Assembly: GCA_023052935.1 (NCBI GenBank) | Contig: CM041292.1 | Span: 196,718,299 to 196,782,298, forward strand | DNA: 64,000 bases | Origin: Piezodorus guildinii | Taxonomy: Eukaryota > Arthropoda > Insecta > Hemiptera > Pentatomidae | Reading direction: 5' to 3' | Shown: in pieces, positions 32,484 to 44,327 of the stretch | Numbering within the stretch: position 1 is the stretch's first letter | How the letters are laid out: every line of letters starts with the position of its first letter | The notes under the pieces: model-generated | What the model was told of the DNA's origin: nothing | Database searches by the model: none | The model's input: the letters and a program-made list of their open reading frames with translations, nothing else | Translations under genes and position numbers: made by a program

Positions 32484-32845
32484 ACTTTCACTTACCCATA
32501 TATATAATATGTAGTAAGGGAAAGTAATGTGAACAATAGTAAAATTTTCGAATTCCATTTTTCAACGGAAATACACGTTTCAGGGTGTCCTGAGTCCAAA
32601 TGACCAAGGCCCGCAAAAAGGTATGCGTTTGCGTGGTAACTTTCGCGCGTAACGAAAAGTCCTATGAAACTAAAATTTCATATTTAAGACAACTATACAC
32701 CCGAGATGTACTTTGAAAAAACTTTTTCATCAAAAGCAGCTAAGGAGAAGAGCTATTTCATACTATGCATTTTGCACTTTTTTTTCGATTTTCTTAAAAA
32801 TAGCTCTAACGATTATGATTGAACTCGCTATGTCGGTGTAAAATT
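32484..32845 (+). mobile_element. HTR copy E, left half
   Basis: Starts with actttcacttacccatatat and agtaagggaaagt, then the conserved gaaatacacgtttcagggtg and ctctaacgattatgattgaac core. It is interrupted at about 32845 by Jockey-1 sequence and resumes near 33660. Confidence 0.75.
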
Positions 32846-33659
32846 GGCTAGATCCTCCACTCAAGTGCTGTATGCTTGAGAATTTTATATAGGTATGATT
32901 GACTTTTGGATATATTTTTATTGATTTTGTTTGGTATATATGTATATTATATTATTATTATATAAATAATAATAACTATTAATTATTATATAACTAGACT
33001 TAAACGACAAGAACTTAATCGACGATTTAGCAAATTATACAGACTACTGAACAGAAATTCTACACTATCTATCGATTAAAAACTGCTAATATACATGACA
33101 GTACTGAAAGCTATCTGGACATACGGACTTGAACTGTGGGGGACAGCCAAATTTTCTAACGTCAAACGCATTCAATCCTTCCAATCTAAAGTCCTCCGAT
33201 TAATAGTTAATACTCCTTATTATGTATCTAACCATACCTTACACCGCCACCTAAATATTCCTTATAATACCAAAATTTTCTAAATTCCATCAGAACCTTA
33301 TCCATCACCCTAATCCCCTAGCTCTATCCTTATCTAGCTCCACACATCCTTACCATCCTCCTAGAAGGTTGAAACGGCAGGGTCCACGAGACCTGTTGTA
33401 ACATGTATATTGGAGTTCTAGCATTGGCTAGATTCTCCACTCAAGTGTTGTATGCTTGAGAATTGTATATAGGTATGATTGACATTTGTATATATTTTTA
33501 TTGATTTTGGTTTGTATGTATGTATATTGTATTATTATTATATAAATTTATTGTTTTGTATATGTCTTGTGAATGTAGTATGAATTTTGTACTTTTTCAC
33601 TATTAAAAATGTCCTGAATCAGACTGATTTTAATATTACTCAATAAAGAATTGTTTCTA
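32846..33659 (+). mobile_element. Jockey-1 3' fragments (rearranged) nested in HTR copy E
   Basis: Two pieces. First, 32846-32997 is part of the 3' UTR (ctcaagtgctgtatgcttga). Then 32998-33659 is the end of ORF2 plus the full 3' UTR: LKRQELNRRF-coding sequence, and TYGLELWGTAKFSNVKR in the short frame at 33095-33283. The UTR segment thus appears twice, out of order, indicating a partial duplication or twin-priming-like rearrangement. The 3' junction with HTR is the same as in copy C. Confidence 0.8.
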
Positions 33660-33832
33660 AAATATCATTTAGGTTTCATTCTGATTGAAATAGTCTGACA
33701 GGGCTTAAATGCCAATAGTTTAAATTATCTTATAAAGCACCTTTGATTTATTTAATATTTACAAATATCTATATCATATATTTAGTACTGATAAAAAACG
33801 GATAAATATGTAAGTTTGAACGAATACGATAT
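33660..33832 (+). mobile_element. HTR copy E, right part
   Basis: Continues the HTR with tttaggtttcattctgattg and gacagggcttaaatgcc, then the gaacgaatacgatatc block, and is truncated after it. Confidence 0.7.
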
Positions 33833-33914
33833 CAACAACATATATATTCATGCACAACAAAAGTTATTTTCATTATTATTTTATTAATACTGTTATTTGG
33901 TTTAAAATGTTATG

Positions 33915-34225
33915 AATGTAATGAATGAATAAAGCCTTTATTGCAAGGATAACATTTAAAAATTATAATATTTACTTTTAGTTCTAAAATATTTTCTAAT
34001 ATAATCTAATATATTTCATATAATTGAAAAAAAATATAATGCTATGTGAAAAATAATAATAATGCATATACCTGTTAAATGAAAAAAAAAAAAAACAGAA
34101 CTATGTAATTAATGTTCCTTAGTTGCTTAAGATATTTACAATATATTATCCCTACTATCCTCTCCTTAAGGAGGTGATGGTCTAACTTCCCCGGTGACCA
34201 AACCTATTGGGAAGTGATGAATGTA
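33915..34225 (-). mobile_element. LINE 3' tail, probably RTE-1-like
   Basis: The reverse strand ends with gcaataaaggctttattcat and short tandem attcattcatt, and further in reads ataggtttggtcaccgggga, resembling the 3' region of the RTE-1 element (aataaaggctattttcattt; ggctagtcacccaggga). No coding sequence remains. Confidence 0.5.
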
Positions 34226-34900
34226 ATATTAGAATCTAAAGAACCAAATAGCAGTGATTTAGTATTAATTATTTATTTATTTTGTTCAATTCTTTTGTAA
34301 ATATGATATAAATGAATGCCCTATCCACTAAACTATTGTCATATAGTTGAGAGAGGCAATGCTCTACCAGAGTATTGATGCAGCTCCGAAAAATAGCAAT
34401 ACATTTTTATATTGCTGTACGTATTTAAGTTCTTTTTAATTTGATTTTTCAAAAGGCAGAAGCCATTCCTTAAAACAAATAGATGCAAATTATATTTAAA
34501 TTATAATTATCCTAATATGTAACATTGAGAACCCATTTTTTTATCAGAACATTGGAGAATAGATTATATTCATTTTTTTTTCCTTTATTGCATTTAAATT
34601 TCAGATTATTTTCCAGCCATAAGGAATAAGAATAATAAATGCGAAAAAGAATAAGCTGACAGTTGAATGTGAAATTCATACCCTATCAGCAAAGTTTTAG
34701 ATGGAGAGAGGGAGACGTACAAACATCTAAACTGAAAAAACTTTTAAAACAGTGGGAAAGAATCAACAAAGTTGTAAAACTTTTCTATTACCCATGTTCT
34801 GATTGTTTTTCTCATATTAGATACTTAATAGAAATAGTTTTGTAGACTCCACAAACAGTGAGGAGAAATTGAATTTAAAAAAATATTACAAATATATTTT
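34226..34900. other. AT-rich non-coding stretch
   Basis: The 60-codon frame at 34663-34845 has no family resemblance. Nothing else seen. Confidence 0.45.
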
Positions 34901-34904
34901 TTTT

Positions 34905-35351
34905 AAATGTATTTATTGTTATTTACAACTATTGTATACTAAACAGCACAATGGGTATATATGCAGTATGATGAAAAGTTATAAAAATGTCTGGAGAAAC
35001 CTAAAAAGAAACCTAAAAAACTACCCAGTGGTAGCACTTTACTGACTATTTTAAGGCAGTTGATCCTGAGGGTTGATCAGAAGGTTATCAGGAATACTTA
35101 AGAAAGATAGATTACAAACAAATAGGTTTGTGTGGGAAGGGAGTTTGGAATTAAAACAGGCTAATCTATCACGGGCTAGATCTGCAACCAATGGGATGTT
35201 AAGGTCATTATGGAGAAGTTGATTTGTGACAAAATAAGGAGCATTCAGGATTTTGGATTGTAAGGATTAGATTCGGGAGGAATTAGATGGTTTCGAAGAG
35301 CCCCAAAAGTTGGTTTCCATATGTCCAAATAGGTCTGATAATAGTGATGTA
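34905..35351 (-). mobile_element. Jockey-2 LINE, 3' end
   Basis: The reversed 3' UTR and ORF2 end of a Jockey-type LINE distinct from Jockey-1 in sequence. A T-run at the left edge corresponds to a short poly-A tail. A second copy of this 3' end lies at 52875-53350. It is interrupted at 35351 by a Jockey-1 fragment and continues from about 36147. Confidence 0.72.
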
Positions 35352-36146
35352 TAACCTTTACTCTTAGACGAAAATCCTGTTCGCCAATTTGTTTCAACTC
35401 ATTACCAATTCCTCTCTCAGATACAGTCCGGTATCTTGGCTTACTGTTAGACAAAAGATTGACTTGGAACCCACATACAAGACTTAAAAGAAAAAAAACT
35501 CAACCGACGATTCGGACAGTTATACCGACTACTCAACAGAAAATCTGAACTTACAATTGATAAAAATTATTAATCTACAAGACAATACTAAAGCCCATCT
35601 GGACCTACGGACTTGAACTGTGGGGGGCAGCTAAACGTACTAACATCAAACGCATTCAATCCTTTCAATCCAAAGTCCTCCGTACAATAGTAAATGCTCC
35701 TTATTATGTCTCCAACTATACCTTGCACCACGACCTTAATGTTCCATTTATTTCAGACCTAATTCCATCCAAATTTTCCAAATTCCACCAGAACCTCATT
35801 CATCATCCTAATCCCTATCCAGCTCCACTCATCCATACAACCCACCTAGAAGGTTGAAACGGCAGTGGCCCCGCGACCTTTTGTAAATATATTGGAGTTC
35901 TAGCACTGGCTAGATTCTCCACTCAATGTGATGTATGTATGAGTGTGTGTATGTGTATATAGGTATAAGTGAATTCTTGACTTTATTATATTGATTCATT
36001 ATTGTGTATATATTTTATTGTAATTTTATGCTGTGTAAATATTGTATGAATGAGGTATGTATGATATCTTTCAGCACTACTATTGATGTCCAAATTGGGA
36101 CAGATTGTAATTTTACTCAATAAAAATTGTTGTTGAAAAAACAAAA
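35352..36146 (+). mobile_element. Jockey-1 3' fragment nested in Jockey-2
   Basis: Plus-strand Jockey-1 sequence from the RT thumb region (gtccggtatcttggctt, coding VRYLG) through TYGLELWG, VNAPYYVSN and the RRLKRQWPRDLL-coding end, then the 3' UTR and ctcaataaaaattg. The imperfect 11-bp TSD, atagtgatgta (35341-35351) and atactgatgta (36147-36157), matches the uninterrupted Jockey-2 sequence at 53294-53304. It is therefore a secondary insertion. Confidence 0.85.
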
Positions 36147-38020
36147 ATACTGATGTAAACGAGTTTTTCGTAATAAACTGAAAATTTGGTACGTAAGTTT
36201 AGGAAGTGTTGTAGTAATCGGTATCTTCGAGCAGTTTCTTGTCGATTCATTCTTGTGGTAGAGTTCCAAGTAAGGCGCTTGTCAAGATGGAGACATAGGT
36301 ATCGGATTTGTTCTACAGGAGTAAGATTGATGTTATTTAAGGATACTGGGGAGAGAGGGGACAGGAAATCATCGGTTTGCGACGAAGGGTAAAGGTGATT
36401 TGGTGGGATTTGTTGGGATTTACTTTAATCCTCTAATTTTGACACCATTCTTCAATTGCTGTGATGTGGGACTGAAGGGTTTGGATGCAGTAGTTGGATC
36501 ATTATGGACGGATAATATACACGTATCATCAGCATAAGTATTGAAGACAGTGCGAGGATGGAGTGGAATGTCATCTGTATAAATGGAGTAAAGGATAGGA
36601 CTTAAAATACTACTTTGAGACACTTCAGCAGATTGCGAAAATATAGATTAGTAGGAAACGTCATAGTTTACCTTAAAGCTTCTGCCAGTAAGGCAGGAAC
36701 GCATTAATAGGAAATATGTGGAGGTGAGGAATTGACGGAGTTTGTAAAGCAGTCCCTGGTGCCAGACTCGGTCAAATGCTTGTTATATATCAAGAAAGGC
36801 TCCAGTGTTGTACATTCCGCGCTCCAATGTGGAGCATACTACATCCACCACGCGATGACATTGCTGTATTGTAGAATGGGATGTTCGAAATCCAAACTGG
36901 TGGTCAGAGATAACGTGATTCATTTCTAGGATAGGCTAAAGGCGTTTTTATAAGATTTTGCCTATAATAGGCAAAAGGGAGAAAGGACGATAGGATATTC
37001 AGGAGGCTTATTAGGATTTTGTATCATTTTTATTTTTGAAAGTTTCTAATAAGTAGGAAAATACGTGTATCTGAGAGTGGCATTGTATATATAGGTAAGG
37101 AAAAGTACGGCATTGCGAGGAAGTTGTATTAGGGTATGAGGTGTTATGAGATCATGGCCAGGAGCTTTTCAGGAAGGTAATTTTTTAATCATTTTTATGA
37201 CTTCAGATAGAGGAAAGGCTTTAGGAGGAAAGGACATTTGGAGTGGGATATATAGTTCTGCCTCAACATGTTCAATGTGCGTTGGATTAAGGATATCTGG
37301 ATGAGGTTTAAAAATATTGAATAGATTTTTACCAAATATTTGTGACTTTTCTTGATCTGATCGTGACCAGTTATTGGATTCAGTGAGGAACGGGTGATTA
37401 AAGAATTGAAATTTAAGAAATGTTTTGATAAATCCATAAGGATTTACCAGAGCTGTTGAGGTTTTCTGTAATGTCTGTACTTTAAACTTTCTTTGGTTGG
37501 GTGTACAAGCTTTGTCAGATGGTTACCTTGTTTTCGCCACTTAATCCTTTATGGTCGTTTTTCTCTTAAAATCGTTGGGATATGTCGTGGCAAGTTATTG
37601 TTAAGGTCTTGAGGATTTTTGTTGGTAGGGTGTGATGTGTTGTTATTGATAACTGTCTCAATTGTTTTTGTGAGTTGTTGTATGGCGGGGTCAATGTGTT
37701 GTATGGTTTTTAATGGAATTTTCAAGTCATGTTTGCTTTCCATGGCAAGCTAAAAATTGTCCCAGTTAACATGTCCCATAATCGGTGAAGGTAAAAAAGG
37801 TTTGGGAACAGGATTGGAGTGCATGAGAAGCAGAACTAGACTATGATCTGAGAAAAGGTCATCTAAGGTTTTTATCGTTGATTGGGTTGTAGGTATTTGG
37901 GATGTAACGAATATATCAAGTATATCAGGGCGTTTTTTTCAGGAATGGTGGCCAATAAGTAGAGTCTGACTAGTATTGGACGTTCGAAATCCCCACCATT
38001 GGTCTGCTTTTTTTGAGTGC
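36147..38020 (-). pseudogene. Jockey-2 ORF2 (endonuclease and RT), degraded
   Basis: Minus-strand remains of a Jockey-clade ORF2. From the 5' side (38020 downward) come endonuclease pieces QWWGFRTSN and RPDILDIFVTS, then LDDLFSDHSLVLL with the S-D-H motif. RT pieces follow, including ILSPILYSIYTDDIP and the catalytic YADDTCIL around 36515-36600. Then comes the thumb segment RYLCLHLDKRLTWN at about 36270. Stops and frameshifts are numerous, and the part before the endonuclease Asp motif is missing. It is a dead fragment; its only role here is as target of the nested Jockey-1. Confidence 0.8.
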
Positions 38021-39393
38021 TGCTGTCACTACATGCGTACCATACCTTTGTATCATATTGATGTATATCTTCAAACAGTTTTTATGTATATATTCCAACA
38101 ATCTCTATTTATTTTTTTATTTTTCATTCCTAACTCCATTTAGATTTTATGGTTCCACATGACTTCGGTTGTATGTATCAATATTTGAGATACTTCTAAT
38201 CGCCAAACTTTACCTTTTGCTTATTATCTTCCAATCGTAATTAACTTAATGACCAAATAAACTCAGCCATCCAACTCTACTATTAAAAGATATATTTTCA
38301 ATTTAAGTAATTGGAGCTTCCAGAGACTATAGATGGGCTGGAGCTAATAGAAGACCCTGCTGGAACGGCCTGGAGAAAGGAAGAGCTGACAACAGATATT
38401 GGAGTCCAGTCCGTGGCCGACAGTTATTGCCAATGGGCTTCGTGCGCGTTCCGCATATTTGATTCTTGCCCAAAACACCGGTTCTTTCATAGAAAAACTC
38501 AACCTGGAATATGGGGTATCTAGTATGCTAAGGTTTAATTAAAATTTAATTAATTCTAGTGTTGTCTTTCCTCCGGATTTTTTATGATATATTCAAATTT
38601 AAAGTTCGTTTTTTTTTTTCAGAATATTATTTTATGACTTGACAAAATGAAAAATATTTAGACTTTTATTAAAACAACCCATGAAGAGTATTTTAATAAG
38701 TAGGCAGATGAATAGATAGATGACTGCTTGTTTTTGTGAATTTTAAGATCTTCAAAAACATTACAAGATATTATTTATAAAATGACCCATAGTCTGCTCC
38801 TCAACAGTCACGAAGAAAAATCTAATTTTGAGTTTTTGCTTTTACCCGTGTATTTTATCAGAAAAACTCAAATTTATCTACTTGTCGAACAAAAAAATTA
38901 AATAATACCAAATGAAAGAAGATAAAAATTTTCCAGGTGTTTTAGAAGTCGATCCCTCGAAATAGGAAATTAAGGGTCCTATAATATCATGCAGTAATTG
39001 AATATTTTTACGAATATCCAGATATTTTAAAGAACTATTACTCTTTCATCCTCAAGTTTTAAGTTGTCCGGATCTTTTTTATTAAAAAAAACTTTTTTAT
39101 TTAATTAGCTTTAAAATGGTGCAAAACAAACATATCTTCATTTGACAAGTGTAGAGGCAAAAATAAAATACCAAAAAAGGAAATTTGTGCTAATTATATG
39201 TCGTATAAATGTCAAGTCATGTGGTTGTAGCTTATACTAGACTTAAAGAGGAGCAAAAAAATTATCCATAATATAATTCTAAACAGTTAGAAAAGAAAAT
39301 CATTATTTGAGTTGTTTGCTGTTATTCACGGTTTTCAAAGGAAAAGCTAAAATATAAATCTACTTCATGTTCATGCAATGCAAAATTAATGAT
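38021..39393. other. Unrecognised DNA with a GC-richer island
   Basis: The plus-strand stretch 38311-38523 is more GC-rich and gives an open 70-codon frame; another frame reads RRPCWNGLEKGRADN. This could be LINE-derived but I cannot place it. The rest is AT-rich. Confidence 0.35.
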
Positions 39394-39962
39394 AAAAATC
39401 TGGTGCGGGCAACACACGACTTTTCCTTACCTCCGTTTTTAAAATCAATTAAAGAATTTTCAAATACAGTTAGAGATAAAAATGAGTAAAACCATTAAAT
39501 AATTAATTAAATGGAATTTCTAAAGAAACGTGTTTTATAAAAAAATCTATTATATTATTATCTAAAATAATCACGTAGTTTTATCGGCTTTTCATCACTC
39601 TCTAACTTTTAAAAGCTTGTGTATGAGATGATATTTTTTCAAAAATCTCAAGCTTTCTAACGGTATATCATGCATGTTAATTACTGTTCTTATGTTCAAA
39701 AACAAAAAATTGCATAACAATATATTTTTTCAGTTTTCTCCTTTAGTTAGGTATCGAATTTATTCAATTTATAAATTTACCTGTTTTTGTTCAGTGGTAA
39801 AAAGATAAAATAGTTATTTTTATGGAATCGACAAAATTAATTAAGACAAAATTAAGGTACTTTAGAGAAAGAAAATTTAAATTATCGGTATTTAAGCGGT
39901 GTCAAACCATTTTAATCCAAATGAAACCTAAATGATAATAAAGCCCATTTAATTTTACATCG
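39394..39962 (-). mobile_element. HTR copy D, right half (reverse orientation)
   Basis: Opens with ctggtgcgggcaacacacga, the reversed right terminus, then cttacctccgttttt and the reversed taccgttagaaagcttgag block and the gtcaaaccattttaatccaa block. Its last 12 bases, aattttacatcg, form the TSD of the Jockey-1 insertion. Confidence 0.8.
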
Positions 39963-40267
39963 GAACAGCTGATGCGCTCGATGATAACAGTCATACGTTA
40001 CTTCGTCTCTCAGATTTTTGCTCTTTTCAGTAGGAATTCGCTTGAGTTCAGTCTGGAAAACATCACTAGACTTCAAGAAAACCACAGCAGTGAATATTGG
40101 AGAAATATCGATATTTTCATCAAGTTATGTCCTCAAAAGCTACAAGTAAAAGATCTAGATCTGCAGGTTCAAACTCGTCTCCAACAAAACAGAGACCTCT
40201 TCCAAGCGCCTAGCTACCTCTTTAGGATCTAAACCACAGCCTAGCACATCATCACAAGGATTAACTG

Positions 40268-41381
40268 ATGAATCGCCGTTTTTTTACACCGAATCCATTT
40301 CAGATCCTCCAAAATGAAAAAGAAACCATGGAATCTTCTCCTATACACAGGGAACCACTACCTCCACCAATATTTGTTAAAAATATTAAAAATTTTCAAC
40401 TGATGTGTGCGCATTTAAACAAAGTAACTGATCCTAATAGTTATTCTTGTATAAGCAGAACCAGTGATACTAAAATATCCCCGACTACCGCCGAAAGCTA
40501 CAGAAAAATAGTGAAATATCTGACTGAGACCAAAGCTGATTTTCATACCTATCAGTTGCGCCAGGAGAGAGCTTTAAGGGTTGTAATTAGAAACCTACAC
40601 CCTTCGACACCAGTTACAGCTATCAAAGAAGAACTGACGGAGATAGGCTACAAAGTGCGGCAAGTGACCAATGTCCTAAAAGATAAAATTCCACTGCCTC
40701 TATTCTTCGTGGACTTGGAACCATCAGCAGGAGTTGAAAAAATTTACGACCTCAATAGGTTGTACTATACTAGTGTAAGAGTTGAGAAACCTTACACTAA
40801 GAAAGAAATAGTTCAGTGCCATAATTGTCAGGCATATGGTCATACGAGAACTTACTGCCACCACACACCACGCTGTGTGAAATGCGGTGAGCAACATAAA
40901 TCAGAAGAATGTACACGATTAAGATCAACACCCGCTGTATGTGCTCTGTGCCTCGAGGACCACCCGGCTAACTACAAGGGATGTCAAATCTACAAGAACC
41001 TCAAAAGCAGATACCAAAAACCTCAGAATCTGGATGAAACAGCTGAACCGATCAGAAGCAGAAGACAACCTTCAAAAACAATTGATTCCAATGTTACATT
41101 TGCCCATCTACTTGGAGGTGGGAACCAGACACAAAGAGGCCCTGCCGGAACAACGCATACATCCTGAACCCCTTCCACAACCACCTATTCCTCAAAATTT
41201 ACCCAACCCTCAAAAACCTCATCCGCATCAAATTTCTCATATCCCTCCTCCATCAAATGTCACAGACCTTAAAAGTTTGATGACATCCTTCATCACTGAA
41301 ATCAAGTCTCTTGTCATGCCGCTAATATCACTACTTACTAATCTAGTATCAAATTTAATCCCTTCCTTAAAAAATCCTTAA
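40268..41381 (+). pseudogene. Jockey-1 ORF1 (Gag-like, three zinc knuckles), frameshifted near the end
   Basis: LINE ORF1 protein, expected to bind element RNA. The main frame (40268-41167, 299 codons) has a region VVIRNLHPSTP...IKEELTEIGY of the type preceding knuckles in Jockey and I-like ORF1. It also has Cys-His knuckles at residues about 184-197 (CHNCQAYGHTRTYC), 203-215 and 225-239. After FAHLLGG the reading probably shifts to the frame ending at 41381, which gives a Pro-rich then hydrophobic tail (PNPQKPHPHQISHIPPPS). That stop directly abuts the ORF2 start. Sequence upstream of 40268 (SRSAGSNSSPT in the same frame, broken by stops) suggests the original start lay further 5'. Confidence 0.82.
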
Positions 41382-44065
41382 ATGACTACACCTAACTCCT
41401 TGTCCATTCTCCTTTGGAATGCGAATGGTGTTAGAAATCACAATGACGAACTTACAGCTTTATTGCAAGACAAAAACATTGATGTAGCACTTATAACTGA
41501 AACTAGACTAACCTCTAAACAGTTCTTTAAAATACCTCAATACGTAACATACCGTACAGAACACCCAGACGGAAAAGCCCATGCCGGTACTGCTGTCATT
41601 GTGCACCAGTCCCTCTCCCACCATATACTCTCAGTTCCCTCCTATGATTTCCTACAATGCACCGCCATAGTAATCAAGACTTTTTCTTTTCCGATCACCC
41701 TCGCATCAGCGTACTGCCCTCCTAAACATTCCATTTCCAACATTCTATTCGAATCCTTCCTCAATTCCTTAGGAAACCACTTCATTCTGGGTGCAGACAT
41801 GAATGCTAAGAACCAACAATGGGGTTGCAGATCCACGAATTGTCGTGGGCGGAATTTACAGTCTGCACTCAGCTCTAGACGTTTCAACCTCCTGCCTCCT
41901 GACTCACCTACCTACTGGCCAACTGATCCTAACCGTAATCCTGACATCCTTGACTTCTTCATTCACAGCGGATTAGGCTCCTTGAACATGTCGGTGACTC
42001 GCCTTGATGAACTGTCCTCTGACCATAGTCCATTGCTCCTTAAAGTATCCCTAATTCCTATTCCTAAACCCATCCCAACGTCATTTATCAGAGGACCAGT
42101 AAACTGGGACCTTTTTCGCCAAATCCTGACCAGTGATATTGACCTCGGAGTGAAACTCAAAACTCCAGATGACCTTGACGATGCCGTAAACTCCTTCACC
42201 ATCGCTATTCAACAAGCTGTTTGGACTGCCTCCTCTCCCAAGCATTCCCAGATAAGTCATAACCAAAATCATTTACCACAACACCTCATAGACCTCATCC
42301 GCACCAAACGCCGATCCAGATCCTTATGGCAACGCACCCGTCACCCCACAGATCGCCGCTCCTATAACTTTTATTGTAGACAATTAAAGAGGGAGCTGGC
42401 GACCTTCCGTTCCCAATCCTTTAGTTCCTTCCTTTCTTCTCTTTCGGCTTGTGACAATTCCCTGTGGAATGTCACCAAGAAAATTCTAAAATCCCACCAT
42501 ATTTCCCATCCCCTCCGTCGTAGTAATGGTTCCTGGGCTGCGTCTGATGAAGACAAAGCCGAGGAACTTGCCAAATACGTTTCCCAAGTCTTCACACCTC
42601 ATCCAGAATCCAATCCAAACCACACTGCAGTAGTGGAACAGTTCCTTCAGTCTCCAATCCCGCTTTCATTACCTCCTAAAGCAGTTAATCCCTCTGAGGT
42701 CAAATATCTTCTCCGAAAACTTGCACTCCGTAAATCTCCTGGATACGATCTCCTCACTCCTCAGATTCTCAGACAGCTTCCTTCTAAAGCCGTTATATTT
42801 CTTACATATATTTACAACTCCATTCTACGCACTACTCATTTTCCTCTCTTATGGAAACATTCCACAATAATTCTCTTCCTAAAACCAGGTAAACCTCCAA
42901 ACACTACGACATCATATAGACCTATCAGCCTACTCCGAATCCTTTCAAAAATCTTTGAAAAAATCCTCCTCAAACGAATATTACCGTTATTAGAATCCCA
43001 CACTATTCCTTCCCATCAGTTTGGATTCCGTTCCCAACATTCAACCGTTCAGCAAGGGCTCTGAGTCGTTGACCATATTTCCTCTGCCCTTGAGAACAAG
43101 GAGTACTGCTCGGGTGCATTTCTGGACATAACGCAAGCATTTGACCGGGTGTGGCACCCGGGATTGCTCTTTAAGCTCAAAAACCATTTACCCCTATCCT
43201 TATACCTAGTCCTCCGATCCTATCTATCAAACCGCTCCTTCCGAGTTCGTTGTGGTGCAGAATATTCCAATTACTATCCAGTCGAATCCGGTGTTCCTCA
43301 GGGCAGTGTCCTTGGTCCTATCCTCTACAACATATACACGGCTGATATTCCTCTTTGCCCTAATACCTTCCTAGCAACGTACGCTGATGACACAGCTATC
43401 CTATCCTCTCACTTAGATCCCGAAATTGCATCTACAGGCCTCCAAACACACCTTTCTCAAACTGAAGACTGGTGTAACAACTGGAGAATCAAAGTCAATC
43501 AATCCAAATGCAGACATGTCACCTTTACCCTTCGAAGACAATCCTGCCCTCCAGTTCTCTTTAACTCCGTTCCGCTTCCTTTCTCCGACACAGTCCGGTA
43601 TCTTGGCTTCCTTCTGGACAAAAGACTAACTTGGAACCCACATACTAGACTTAAACGACAAGAACTTAATCGACGATTTGGACAATTATACAGACTACTG
43701 AACAGAAATTCTAAATTATCTATCGAGAACAAACTGCTAATATACAAGACAGTACTGAAACCTATCTGGACCTACGACTTGAACTGTGGGGGACAGCCAA
43801 ATTTTCTAACATCAAACGCATTCAATCCTTCCAATCAAAAGTCCTCCGAACAATAGTTAATGCTCCTTATTATGTATCCAACCATACCTTACACCGCGAC
43901 CTAAATATTCCATTTATTTTAGACCTTATACCATTAAAATTCTCTAAATTCCATCAGAACCTTATCCATCACCCTAATCCCCTAGCTCAATCCTTATCCA
44001 GCTCCACACATCCTTACCATCCTCCTAGAAGGTTGAAACGGCAGTGGCCTCGAGACCTCTTGTAA
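41382..44065 (+). pseudogene. Jockey-1 ORF2 (endonuclease-reverse transcriptase), two lesions
   Basis: AP-type endonuclease (residues 1-220): WNANG with Asn 13, the TETR Glu 40, GADMNAKNQQWG (Asp 139, Asn 141), SDH at 213-215. RT: LALRKSPGYD, SYRPISLL, FGFRSQHST, then DITQAFDRVWH, VPQGSVLGPILYNIY and catalytic ATYADDTAIL. The thumb YLGFLLDKRLTWN and the C-terminal WTY...LWGTAKF, APYYVSNHTL and RRLKRQWPRDLL blocks follow. I see only two breaks: a TGA at 43062-43064, in the spot where other Jockey elements continue toward VDHI, and a 1-base loss near 43779. The stop looks like a C-to-T change at a CpG. Without these the frame would run about 890 codons. No RNase H domain. Confidence 0.88.
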
Positions 44066-44327
44066 AATGTATATTGGAGTTCTAGCATTGGCTAGAATCT
44101 CCACTCACGTGCTGTATGCTTGTGAATTGTATATAGGTATGAGTGACTTTTGTATATATTTTTATTGATTTTGTTTTGTATTTATTTATATTGTATTATT
44201 ATTATATAAATTTATTGTTTTGTATATATCGTGTGAATGCAGTATGAATGTTGTACTTTATCCCTATTAAAAATGTCCTAAATTGGACAGATTGTAATAT
44301 TGTTCAATAAAGAATTGTTTTCTAAAA

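Larger units (their letters stand above)
39963..44327 (+). mobile_element. Full-length Jockey-1 LINE inside HTR copy D
   Basis: A 4.37-kb element bounded by a perfect 12-bp TSD, aattttacatcg (39951-39962 and 44328-44339). It has a 5' region, ORF1 with three zinc knuckles, ORF2 with endonuclease and RT, a 3' UTR and AATAAA at 44306-44311. Because both halves of the HTR copy flank it cleanly, the ends are exact. It is the source-type sequence for the 5'-truncated fragments at 26856, 32846 and 35352. Few inactivating lesions are visible. Confidence 0.93.

Noticed and set aside
38311..38523. 70-codon frame in a GC-richer island as a host exon
   Set aside because: No recognisable domain and no convincing splice borders; kept only as an unclassified stretch.
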